DNA from: Actinomycetes bacterium
GTDB lineage: Bacteria > Actinomycetota > Actinomycetes > Actinomycetales > Demequinaceae
Assembly: GCA_023428185.1 (NCBI GenBank)
Contig: JAEYYZ010000146.1
Coordinates: forward strand, 1-13,926
Direction: 5' to 3'
Length of the DNA: 13,926 nucleotides
The translations under genes were made by a program, and so were the position numbers. How positions within the stretch are numbered: the stretch's first letter is position 1; each line of letters starts with the position of its first letter. This document shows, one piece after another, positions 7,332 to 13,357 of the stretch. The notes below the pieces were generated by a model, which worked only from the letters and a program-made list of their open reading frames with translations, was not told where the DNA came from and searched no databases.

Positions 7332-7346
7332 GCACACACTGTGTGC
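7332..7346. repeat. Near-perfect 15-bp palindrome at the methyltransferase stop
   Basis: GCACACA (7332-7338) and TGTGTGC (7340-7346) are exact reverse complements around one base, and the right arm touches the TAG stop at 7348-7346. It could be an operator or part of the terminator complex before fba. Confidence 0.4.
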
Positions 7347-8002
7347 TAGCCCGGATGGCCCGCGTCGATGTCCCCGTGCTGACGAATCCACGAATGCATC
7401 GCGATGGCGGCCGCTGCCCCGGCGTTGATGGACCGCGTAGAACCGTATTGCGCGATGGCGAGCGTGGCATCGGCGACATCCCGCACGGCGTCCGTCAAGC
7501 CGATGCTCTCCTGGCCAAATACCAGTACACACGCCTTGGGCAACGCGTATGTCTCCAGCGGCACGGAACCAGGCAGGTTGTCTATGCCTAGGACCGCGAG
7601 TCCTGCCCCATGCGCCCACGCGGCAAAGTCCTCCACGGTGGGGTGGTGCACCACGTGTTGGTATCGATCGGTAACCATTGCGCCCCGGCGGTTCCAGCGT
7701 CGGTTGCCCACAATGTGCACCTGGGCAACCATGAATGCGTTGGCGGTGCGCACCACGGAACCGATGTTGAAGTCGTGTTGCCAGTTCTCAATGGCAATGT
7801 GGAATGGGTGCCTGCGCGCGTCTAGGTCCGCCACTATGGCCTCGTGCTTCCAGTAGCGGTAGCGGTCCACTACGTTGCGGCGGTCACCCTGGCGCAGCAA
7901 CTCCGTGTCCCAGTGATCTCCTTCAGGGAGCGCACCCTCCCACGGCCCCACGCCCACGGACTCCTGGGCGTCGGCATCAGGATTGAACTCTTGAGAACTC
8001 AC
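7346..8002 (-). CDS. SpoU/TrmH-family RNA 2'-O-methyltransferase
   Basis: A 218-residue SPOUT-class enzyme that would transfer methyl from S-adenosylmethionine to a ribose 2'-OH in tRNA or rRNA. The three family motifs are intact: motif 1 NIGSVVRTANAF (79-90) with Arg85; motif 2 LVFGQESIGLT (160-170); motif 3 YGSTRSINAGAAAAIAMHSW (186-205), which forms the trefoil-knot cofactor site. Residues 1-50 form an acidic, variable N-terminal extension (many D/E, then GDHWDTELLRQGDRRNVVDRYRYW-like basic and aromatic residues, about 29-51) that may hold substrate RNA. The exact target, tRNA G18 or a 23S rRNA position, cannot be told from sequence. The start is GTG 8002-8000; it has no Shine-Dalgarno and has TAGCCT 6 nt upstream. 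Diverges from dedA with a 17-nt gap. Confidence 0.93.
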   Translation of the reverse strand: MSSQEFNPDADAQESVGVGPWEGALPEGDHWDTELLRQGDRRNVVDRYRYWKHEAIVADLDARRHPFHIAIENWQHDFNIGSVVRTANAFMVAQVHIVGNRRWNRRGAMVTDRYQHVVHHPTVEDFAAWAHGAGLAVLGIDNLPGSVPLETYALPKACVLVFGQESIGLTDAVRDVADATLAIAQYGSTRSINAGAAAAIAMHSWIRQHGDIDAGHPG

Positions 8003-8019
8003 CCCCGTAGGCTATCCGG
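8003..8019. promoter_or_regulatory. Bidirectional leaderless promoter core (trmH-like / dedA)
   Basis: TAGGCT (8008-8013) lies 6 nt before the dedA GTG, and on the other strand TAGCCT (8014-8009) lies 6 nt before the methyltransferase GTG. The two -10 boxes overlap in the seven bases TAGGCTA and share five base pairs. Both starts lack a Shine-Dalgarno. Confidence 0.55.
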
Positions 8020-8697
8020 GTGATCGCCGCCACCGTAGTGCCCATGCTCGGTCCCGACTGGCTCGACGCCGAACACCTCATCAACGGTTTCATTGATCGT
8101 TGGGGTGCCTGGGCGCTCGCCGGCATTTGCATGATCGTGATCATCGAGACCGGGTTGCTTTTCCCGTTCCTGCCAGGGGACTCGTTGCTCTTCACTGCGG
8201 GCCTGTTCATTGGCACAGGGGCATTAGGTGTGCCGCTGTGGGTGGCATGCCTTGCGCTCTTTCTCGCCGCATTTGTGGGAGACCAAATCGGCTATTTCAT
8301 TGGTAACAAGGCTGGCCCCAAGATCTTCAGGCGACCAGACTCACGCTTCTTCAAGCAGGAGTACGTAGACAAGACCCACGCCTTCTTTGAGAAGTACGGC
8401 GGCCGCGCCATCGTCCTGGCTCGCTTTGTGCCCTTTGTGCGCACCTACATTCCCGTAGCCGCTGGCGTGGGAAAGATGCCGTACTCACACTTTGTGAAGT
8501 ACAACGTCATCGGCGCGCTCGTGTGGGGCGTGGGCGTGACGCTCTTGGGCTACTGGCTCGGCGGCTTTGCCGTGGTGCGCGACAACATCGAGGTTGCGCT
8601 CGTGTTGATCGTGGCGGTCTCACTCTTGCCCATGATCGTGGAGGGCATCAAGCACCGCCTGGAGTCGCGGCGCAACCGGGTAGTGAAGGAAGACTAG
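8020..8697 (+). CDS. DedA-family (SNARE-associated/VTT domain) integral membrane protein
   Basis: A 225-residue DedA protein. The family flips or carries lipids (undecaprenyl phosphate or phosphatidylethanolamine in characterised members) and supports envelope integrity; which applies here is not known. Hydrophobic segments: about 30-62 (a re-entrant plus TM region with IIETGLLFPFLPGDSLLF, 41-58, including Glu43 and Asp54), about 70-92 (ending GDQIGYFIG), about 165-190 and about 193-213. The conserved core FEKYGGRAIVLARFVPFVRT with IPVAAGVGKM holds the family's essential Arg residues. I take GTG 8020 as the start because TAGGCT lies 6 nt before it; ATG 8044 is the alternative and has no ribosome site. 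It ends 7 nt before the convergent lemA stop, leaving almost no 3' space. Confidence 0.95.
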   Translation: MIAATVVPMLGPDWLDAEHLINGFIDRWGAWALAGICMIVIIETGLLFPFLPGDSLLFTAGLFIGTGALGVPLWVACLALFLAAFVGDQIGYFIGNKAGPKIFRRPDSRFFKQEYVDKTHAFFEKYGGRAIVLARFVPFVRTYIPVAAGVGKMPYSHFVKYNVIGALVWGVGVTLLGYWLGGFAVVRDNIEVALVLIVAVSLLPMIVEGIKHRLESRRNRVVKED

Positions 8698-8704
8698 CCC
8701 TGCG

Positions 8705-9265
8705 CTAGAACGATACGGATGGTGCCTGGCGCGCCGCGGGGTCTTCCGTCTCAAAGTATTCAGCCTGCGTGAAGCCGAACATCTTGGCAATGATGAGCGT
8801 GGGGAACGTCTCGATCTTGGTGTTGAGCGTACGAACGTTGGCGTTGTAGAACCGGCGCCCCGCCGCAACACGGTCTTCCGTGTTCGTCAGTTCCTGCTGC
8901 AACTGCAGGAAGTTGGTGTTGGCCTTGAGGTCCGGGTACGCCTCCGCGAGCGCAAAGAGCCTACCAAGCGCTTGAGTCAGGATGTTCTCTTGCGCGGCCT
9001 GCTCGGCGGGCGACTGGCCGGGCACGGAGGCAGCGGCGCGGGCCTTGGTCACGTCTTCGAACGTGGACCGCTCGTGCGCCGCGTAACCCTTGACGGTCTC
9101 TACGAGGTTAGGGATGAGATCGTGGCGCCTCTGCAGCTCCACATCGATCTGGCGCCAGGCCTCCTGGACCAGATTGCGCAAGCGAATCAGGCCGTTGTAC
9201 TGCGCAATTGCCCACAAGGCGACAATCACAAGCAACACAATGACCGCAATGATGACGAGTTCCAC
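8705..9265 (-). CDS. lemA: LemA family protein
   Basis: LemA proteins are small membrane-anchored helical proteins of unclear biochemical role, found across bacteria. The 186 residues have one N-terminal TM helix (about 3-21), then the family core: YNGLIRLRNLVQEAWRQIDV (23-42), LQRRHDLIPNLVETVKGYAAHE (44-65), the long helical region through LAEAYPDLKANTNFLQLQQEL, the TNTEDRVAAGRRFYNANVRTLN block, and the C-terminal aromatic patch with FGF and YFE. GTG 9265-9263 is the start, with GGAGG 5-6 nt upstream and a candidate TAGCAT -10. The next gene upstream on this strand (9333-10304) encodes another TM protein 67 nt away, a pairing like the LemA plus membrane-partner pairs of other bacteria. Convergent to dedA. 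Confidence 0.96.
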   Translation of the reverse strand: MELVIIAVIVLLVIVALWAIAQYNGLIRLRNLVQEAWRQIDVELQRRHDLIPNLVETVKGYAAHERSTFEDVTKARAAASVPGQSPAEQAAQENILTQALGRLFALAEAYPDLKANTNFLQLQQELTNTEDRVAAGRRFYNANVRTLNTKIETFPTLIIAKMFGFTQAEYFETEDPAARQAPSVSF

Positions 9266-9296
9266 CGTGCCTCCTCAGGCTGGTTCTTCTACGCCG

Positions 9297-9302
9297 ATGC
9301 TA
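9297..9302 (-). promoter_or_regulatory. Predicted -10 element of lemA
   Basis: TAGCAT on the minus strand lies 31 nt before the lemA start, giving a short leader that carries GGAGG. The same GCTAGCATCGG string lies at the same 31-nt distance before the lipoprotein gene at 12944. No clear -35 box. Confidence 0.45.
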
Positions 9303-9332
9303 GCCCTTGACGCTCCAGCGAGCCACCGGGCG

Positions 9333-10304
9333 TTACGTTCTGCGCCAAGGTCGCGGCAAGGCAAAAATGTCAAAGCCACCACGCGAGTCATCCCACGGTT
9401 GCGAAACATAACCCTCGCCCGTCGCTGCTGGGCCCGGTTCAATGCCTGTCGCCTTCCCGGACGTCAGCGCCCCAGGAGTGGTGGCCCACTCGGGTGCGGA
9501 GTCAGGAATGGGCCGCTCCTTGCCTGCGTAATTGAGCGCCCCCAGGTCTTGGTACTCGCGAACCACATGCGCGGGAATCCGCCGAGCGACCGCCGTCAAC
9601 ACGCCCAGCCTCCGCGCTAACGTGTCGGTGCCCATTCGGCCCGCTTGCCACGCCATGACGGCGCCGCCCTCGATCCGGATAGCCAAGTCCAAGGCATCGG
9701 GCTTAAGGAGGCGCTCCACCATGCGTGGGTCGAGTACCGCATGGGCGTAGCGAGGGTCATTGCAGAGCACCCTCCAGCGGCGGTTGAACTCATACGACTC
9801 CACATCAAGGTCGCGGCCACCGAGCGCCTTGGAGAACTTAGCCGCCACTCCCTCTGGCACCACCTCCAACCGAGGTAACACCACCGGAATCTCCACAAGC
9901 GAGACCTGGAAGATCTGATCCACCGACTTGTTGTTCTCGTCACGGATCTCAAAATGGTGCGTGAACGTCGCGCAATCCACACCGTTGAGCGTTCCCTTGA
10001 GCACGTTTCGTTGGTGCGGATCAACCCCTGTGGAGAACGGAAACGCGGCAAACCTGGTGGAATACGCCCGCGTGAACTTCACGAACTCCCAACCATGAAG
10101 AGCGGCGAAATGGGTGTACTCCCGGCTGTGGCGCCACTCCAACACAGTGTCGACAATCCAGAAGAGAGCGCCCGCAGTCAGAGTCAAGAGCGCCACTACC
10201 AGCACCCACCCGCGCGCGAGCGGCACATACAAGGCCACGGACAGCACAGCGCCCGATGCCGCTACCACCCCAGCGGCGATGTTGCGCAGGCTGAAGGCAC
10301 GCAT
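9333..10304 (-). CDS. Uncharacterised two-TM membrane protein, likely LemA partner
   Basis: A 323-residue protein. Two hydrophobic helices (about 8-29 and 33-54) join at a short hairpin near residue 30, so the remaining part from about 58 should face the cytosol together with the N-terminus. The soluble domain has EYTHFAALHGWEFVKFT near 62-78, the block YEFNRRWRVLCNDPRYAHAVLDPRMVERLL, and a Gly/Pro-rich disordered tail from about 260. The FNRRWRV...DPRYAHAVLDPRM pattern recurs in uncharacterised actinobacterial membrane proteins; I cannot name the family. Its place beside lemA recalls the DUF3137-type neighbours of lemA elsewhere, but I cannot claim homology. It starts 5 nt after the pyrE stop with no strong ribosome site, so it is probably coupled to pyrE. 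Confidence 0.85.
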   Translation of the reverse strand: MRAFSLRNIAAGVVAASGAVLSVALYVPLARGWVLVVALLTLTAGALFWIVDTVLEWRHSREYTHFAALHGWEFVKFTRAYSTRFAAFPFSTGVDPHQRNVLKGTLNGVDCATFTHHFEIRDENNKSVDQIFQVSLVEIPVVLPRLEVVPEGVAAKFSKALGGRDLDVESYEFNRRWRVLCNDPRYAHAVLDPRMVERLLKPDALDLAIRIEGGAVMAWQAGRMGTDTLARRLGVLTAVARRIPAHVVREYQDLGALNYAGKERPIPDSAPEWATTPGALTSGKATGIEPGPAATGEGYVSQPWDDSRGGFDIFALPRPWRRT

Positions 10305-10309
10305 TGCGC

Positions 10310-10876
10310 CTACTCAAGTCCCAAGTCGTCGAGACCAAAGAGGTACACATACGGAAGTCCGCGGGCTTCAATCACTTCGCGGGCGCCCGTGTTGCGATCC
10401 ACGATCACCGCTACGGCAACTACTTCTGCACCAGCTCGATCCAAAGCCTCCACGGCGGTCAGTACCGAGCCTCCGGTAGTAGACGTGTCTTCTACGGCCA
10501 CCACTTTGCGGCCCGCCACGTCGGGACCTTCCACTTGACGTTGCATGCCATGAGCTTTGGACTCCTTGCGCACCACAAAGGCATCAAGGGCCTGACCCCT
10601 CGATGCTGCGGCATGCATCAGTGCCGTGGCCACAGGGTCCGCGCCCAACGTGAGGCCGCCCACGGCGTCGACGCTGCCCGGTCCAAACCCGGCATCGGTA
10701 AGGGTGTCGAGAAGGACCGTACCCACGAGTGGTGCCGCTTCATGGTGGAGGGTCACTCTGCGCAAATCAACGTAGTAGTTGGCCTCTTTGCCAGAGGAGA
10801 GTGTCACTTTGCCGTGCACCACGGCCAAGTCGGAGATCAGTTGTTTGAGTCGATCCCTCGCGGCGGTGTCAGTCAT
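10310..10876 (-). CDS. pyrE: Orotate phosphoribosyltransferase
   Basis: PyrE joins orotate to PRPP to give OMP, the fifth step of pyrimidine synthesis. The 188 residues fit the bacterial type. Seen: the N-terminal substrate region LSSGKEANYYVDLRR (26-40), GGLTLGADPVATALMHAA (73-90), the mobile catalytic loop with RKESKAHG (103-110, Lys104 and Lys107), and the PRPP-binding signature VVAVEDTSTTGGSVL (125-139), which includes the acidic pair and TTGGS. All key residues are intact. ATG 10876 has TAGGCT 6 nt upstream and no Shine-Dalgarno. This -10 lies in the 21-nt gap after the SDR gene, so pyrE probably has its own start point even though SDR, pyrE and the TM gene run in series. Confidence 0.96.
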   Translation of the reverse strand: MTDTAARDRLKQLISDLAVVHGKVTLSSGKEANYYVDLRRVTLHHEAAPLVGTVLLDTLTDAGFGPGSVDAVGGLTLGADPVATALMHAAASRGQALDAFVVRKESKAHGMQRQVEGPDVAGRKVVAVEDTSTTGGSVLTAVEALDRAGAEVVAVAVIVDRNTGAREVIEARGLPYVYLFGLDDLGLE

Positions 10877-10882
10877 GGGTAG

Positions 10883-10888
10883 AGCCTA
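10883..10888 (-). promoter_or_regulatory. Predicted leaderless -10 element of pyrE
   Basis: TAGGCT on the minus strand lies 6 nt before the pyrE ATG. It is identical in sequence and spacing to the dedA -10 element. No good -35 box is seen in the SDR 3' end. Confidence 0.5.
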
Positions 10889-10897
10889 GCGACGGTC

Positions 10898-11671
10898 TCA
10901 GGACGCTGGCGCGGCCGGGCGGCGAGTCAGAGGTCGCAGCAGAGTGCGCGGTATTACCCGGGAAATGGTGGCACCTATCCCATAACGAAATGAAGGCGTG
11001 ACCAACACTGCACCACGATCCATGGCCCTCAACGCCACTCGCACTACGTACGACGCATTGAGCCACATCCATTGCGGCGAACCCTCGAATTTCTCCACGC
11101 CCGGCTTGTCGTGAAACTCGGTGCGCGTCAGTCCCGGCAGTACGGCCGTAGCCGTGACCCCGCTACCTCGCAGCTCCCCGGCGAGGCCTTCTGTGAAAGC
11201 AGTCACCCACGCCTTGTGCGCGGAGTAGGTGCCTGAACCTAGCCACGACGCTACTGAAGAGACGTTGAGAATCGATCCGCGCCCGCGCAAACTCATGGAC
11301 GCCGCGGCCGCATGGGAGAGCACCATCACTGCCTTGACCATGAGTTCAAGTCCTGCGAGCTCGGCTGCTAGGTCGTTGTTCACAAACCTGCCACCCAAGC
11401 CATGACCCGCATTATTGATGAGCACATCCACGGGACGGCTGGTGTCAGCGAGGCGGCCCACCACCGCATCCATGCCCTGCGGCGTGGAAAGGTCAGCGGC
11501 GAGTACCCCGACATCCACGGCATGCGCCGCCTTGATCTCCTGCGCAAGGACTTGCAGGCGGTCCACGGAGCGCGCCACCAACACGAGGTCATACTCCTTG
11601 GCAGCCAATTGCCTGGCAAACTCGGCGCCAAGGCCGGCGCTCGCGCCCGTCACAAGGGCCGTGGACTTCAT
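10898..11671 (-). CDS. Short-chain dehydrogenase/reductase (classical SDR)
   Basis: A 257-residue NAD(P)-dependent oxidoreductase with a Rossmann fold. Seen: the cofactor loop TGASAGLG (8-15), Arg34 after the second strand (LVLVARS), which hints at NADP, DLS at 60-62, NNAG at 86-89, the catalytic Ser region NVSSVAS (136-142), the active-site YSAHK (Tyr149, Lys153), and LPGLTRTEF after the sixth strand. The basic, Pro-rich C-terminus (about 240-257) is longer than usual and may associate with a membrane or partner. Substrate unknown; SDRs of this SSVASWLGSGTYSAHK type are often annotated as general oxidoreductases. ATG 11671 has TAGCCT 6 nt upstream and no Shine-Dalgarno. It diverges from the exonuclease III gene over 39 nt. 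Confidence 0.94.
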   Translation of the reverse strand: MKSTALVTGASAGLGAEFARQLAAKEYDLVLVARSVDRLQVLAQEIKAAHAVDVGVLAADLSTPQGMDAVVGRLADTSRPVDVLINNAGHGLGGRFVNNDLAAELAGLELMVKAVMVLSHAAAASMSLRGRGSILNVSSVASWLGSGTYSAHKAWVTAFTEGLAGELRGSGVTATAVLPGLTRTEFHDKPGVEKFEGSPQWMWLNASYVVRVALRAMDRGAVLVTPSFRYGIGATISRVIPRTLLRPLTRRPAAPAS

Positions 11672-11677
11672 ACTGCC

Positions 11678-11704
11678 AGGCTAGTTGCCTCCACCGAGTA
11701 CCGT
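11678..11704. promoter_or_regulatory. Divergent leaderless -10 elements (SDR / exonuclease III)
   Basis: On the minus strand TAGCCT (11683-11678) lies 6 nt before the SDR ATG. On the plus strand TACCGT (11699-11704) lies 6 nt before the exonuclease ATG. The two are separated by 15 nt, so two polymerases would compete for the same DNA. Confidence 0.5.
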
Positions 11705-11710
11705 GAAGCC

Positions 11711-12499
11711 ATGAGAGTCGCCACGTGGAATGTCAACTCCCTGCGAGCACGCGTGGACCGCGTGGTCGACTGGATGGTCCGGGCGGACGTGGATGTACTC
11801 GCCATGCAAGAGATCAAGTGCACGCCCGAGCAATTGCCTGCGGCGCCGTTCATTGAGGCGGGGTATGAGATCGCGGCTCACGGGCATAACCAGTGGAACG
11901 GCGTAGCCATCGCTTCTCGTGTGGGTCTCGAAGACATCCAAACCGAGTTCCCTCGCCAGCCTTCTTTTGGGAAGGGCGACACCCCAGCCGTGGTGGAGGC
12001 TCGCGCCCTGGGAGCAACATGTGGTGGGGTTCGAGTCTGGAGTCTGTACGTTCCCAACGGGCGCGCGCTCGGCGATCCCCACTACGCCTACAAGTTGGAG
12101 TTCTTGCACACTCTCAAGGACGCGGCCGCAGGGTGGGCGGACAAGCCCACGGCGCTCGTGGGAGATTTCAATGTGGCACCGCTCGCCACAGACATTTGGG
12201 ACGAGAGCGATCCAGAGGCAGCGACACATGTCACGGCAGAGGCGCGCGCGGCGCTGGCTTCACTGGCCGACGCGGGATTCACTGAACTGTCTCGGCAGTT
12301 CATTCCCGCGGAACGTACGTACACGTTCTGGGACTACAAACAATTGCGATTCCCGCGCAACGAGGGCATGCGGATCGACTTCTTTTGGGCTTCACCCCCG
12401 CTCGTCCTCGCGGCGAATGCCGCGAGGATCGAGCGGGAGGAACGCAAAGGCAAGGGCGCTTCGGACCACGTTCCCGTGGTCGTCGATTTTGCGCTCTAA
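11711..12499 (+). CDS. xthA: Exodeoxyribonuclease III / AP endonuclease
   Basis: A 262-residue member of the exonuclease-endonuclease-phosphatase family, which cuts the backbone 5' to abasic sites and clears blocked 3' ends in base excision repair. All active-site blocks are visible: WNVNS with Asn7, the metal ligand Glu34 in QEIK, Tyr113 in YVPNG, Asp152 and Asn154 in GDFNVAP, Asp223 in RIDFFWA, and the Asp252-His253 pair in SDHVPVV. The length fits XthA-type enzymes. The longer open frame upstream (from 11402) runs antisense through the SDR gene and lacks family residues, so ATG 11711 is used; it has TACCGT 6 nt upstream and no ribosome site. It ends 13 nt before the convergent lipoprotein stop. 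Confidence 0.96.
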   Translation: MRVATWNVNSLRARVDRVVDWMVRADVDVLAMQEIKCTPEQLPAAPFIEAGYEIAAHGHNQWNGVAIASRVGLEDIQTEFPRQPSFGKGDTPAVVEARALGATCGGVRVWSLYVPNGRALGDPHYAYKLEFLHTLKDAAAGWADKPTALVGDFNVAPLATDIWDESDPEAATHVTAEARAALASLADAGFTELSRQFIPAERTYTFWDYKQLRFPRNEGMRIDFFWASPPLVLAANAARIEREERKGKGASDHVPVVVDFAL

Positions 12500-12512
12500 C
12501 TGCCGTTAATGA

Positions 12513-12944
12513 CTAGACCTCGGCACCCTTGAGGCTGCCGGTGGTGCGGGTGACCTCACCGGTGTCCCAGTTGGGCGTGTAGACGGCGCAGATGATCTCG
12601 CGGTCGCCTGCGCTCCAGCCTTCGGACTGCGGGTACAGGTAGTAGACGTCCAGCGTGGACTCTTCGAGCGGGATCCCCACGAAGGGCTCGAACTCACGGA
12701 TGCAAATCTCCTGAGCCTCGGTGATGACGGCTTCGAGGTCAAAGTCGGCCAGCGTGGAGTCGCCCACGTAGTACACCTCAACGTCGTGCTCGGTGGCGCA
12801 GTCGAAGCCGTTCAGTTCGCTCACCTCAGCGGCGTCCACGTTGAGGTCGAGGCATTCGCCAACCTCAGCAGTGGGGGCCGCGCCGGAGCAAGCGGTAAGG
12901 GCGAGGGCCGCAACGGCCAGCGCAGGGACAAGTGCGAGACGCAT
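12513..12944 (-). CDS. Septum-formation-family (Septum_form-like) lipoprotein
   Basis: A 143-residue lipoprotein. The signal is MRLALVPALAVAALALTAC, with the lipobox LTAC and acylated Cys19. The mature domain follows the septum-formation pattern: VGECLDL (28-34), a middle FDCATEHDVEVYYVG (47-61), ICIREFEPFVGIPLEES (80-96) and QSEGWSAGDREIICAVY (106-122). Cys31, 49, 81 and 119 could form two disulfides outside the cell. The domain name comes from a family assignment; a direct role in division is not shown for most members. ATG 12944 is chosen because the signal peptide starts there and GGAG lies 6 nt upstream; the open frame continues to 13340 but that part is not protein-like. Codon use is like that of its neighbours. 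Confidence 0.9.
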   Translation of the reverse strand: MRLALVPALAVAALALTACSGAAPTAEVGECLDLNVDAAEVSELNGFDCATEHDVEVYYVGDSTLADFDLEAVITEAQEICIREFEPFVGIPLEESTLDVYYLYPQSEGWSAGDREIICAVYTPNWDTGEVTRTTGSLKGAEV

Positions 12945-12975
12945 TCTTTTCTCCAATGGGTTGTAGACGGCACCG

Positions 12976-12981
12976 ATGCTA
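12976..12981 (-). promoter_or_regulatory. Predicted -10 element of the septum-type lipoprotein gene
   Basis: TAGCAT on the minus strand lies 31 nt before the ATG, within GCTAGCATCGG, the same string and spacing as before lemA. The leader would be about 25 nt with GGAG near its end. Confidence 0.45.
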
Positions 12982-13015
12982 GCGGACTTAGCCCACATTC
13001 GTTGCCTCAAAAACA

Positions 13016-13109
13016 GACGATGCCGTAGCAGGTCCGACGACAAGACAACTGAAACCTTAGGCCTACCGGTCCACGAACCGGTTCTTGTCGGACTCACTAC
13101 GGCATCGTC
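13016..13109. repeat. 94-nt imperfect inverted repeat (cruciform or structured RNA)
   Basis: The outer arms, 13016-13028 and 13097-13109, are 13 bp and perfect (GACGATGCCGTAG and its complement). A short internal loop follows, then GTCCGAC (13032-13038) pairs with GTCGGAC (13087-13093), then AAGA (13042-13045) with TCTT (13083-13086) after a 3-nt bulge. Inside, ACCGGT (13065-13070) and ACCGGT (13077-13082) form a terminal hairpin with a 6-nt loop. No coding frame explains the symmetry. The rest of 12945-13357 holds further palindromes listed separately, and no tRNA. Confidence 0.75.
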
Positions 13110-13142
13110 ATTGCTCAAGCGATTTGCAGCGCCGCAACCCTC

Positions 13143-13158
13143 AAGGCGATATCGCCTT
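13143..13158. repeat. Perfect 16-bp palindrome
   Basis: AAGGCGATATCGCCTT equals its own reverse complement over all 16 bases. It lies about 200 nt before the response regulator start. It has the form of a binding site for a dimeric regulator; the protein is unknown. Confidence 0.6.
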
Positions 13159-13194
13159 CTGACCAGAGAATCCAACGCTGAGCAAACCTGTGGC

Positions 13195-13217
13195 GACTGG
13201 GGATGGCGTACCCAGTC
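13195..13217. repeat. 7-bp inverted repeat with 9-nt spacer
   Basis: GACTGGG (13195-13201) and CCCAGTC (13211-13217) are exact reverse complements. A small stem-loop or operator half-sites in the same intergenic region. Confidence 0.4.
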
Positions 13218-13300
13218 CCTGCCACTCTCCCAAGGATTGGGCGCACCCACAAGCCCCCATTTATGGGGTATTTGTACGGCACACCGCATCACCGGATTTG

Positions 13301-13331
13301 CCGACATTCGAGGCACAAAGCGGGATAACCT
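13301..13331 (+). promoter_or_regulatory. Possible promoter of the response regulator gene
   Basis: CCGACA (13301-13306) and TAACCT (13326-13331) are 19 nt apart and would start transcription about 20 nt before ATG 13358, leaving room for AGGAG at 13349-13353. The spacing is on the long side. Confidence 0.35.
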
Positions 13332-13357
13332 GGGCTTCAAGCATCGTCAGGAGAGAC

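Noticed and set aside
12521..12540. Small hairpin CGGCA/TGCCG in the lipoprotein 3' end
   Set aside because: It has only 5 bp, lies inside coding sequence and has no U-tract, so it does not qualify as a terminator.
13016..13109. tRNA, 4.5S (SRP) RNA or 6S RNA
   Set aside because: No T-loop or anticodon arm is present, the conserved SRP tip sequence is missing, and the element is much shorter than 6S RNA without its central bubble.
12945..13340. N-terminal extension of the septum-type lipoprotein
   Set aside because: A signal peptide with lipobox and ribosome site begins at ATG 12944, and the added part crosses the 94-nt inverted repeat.
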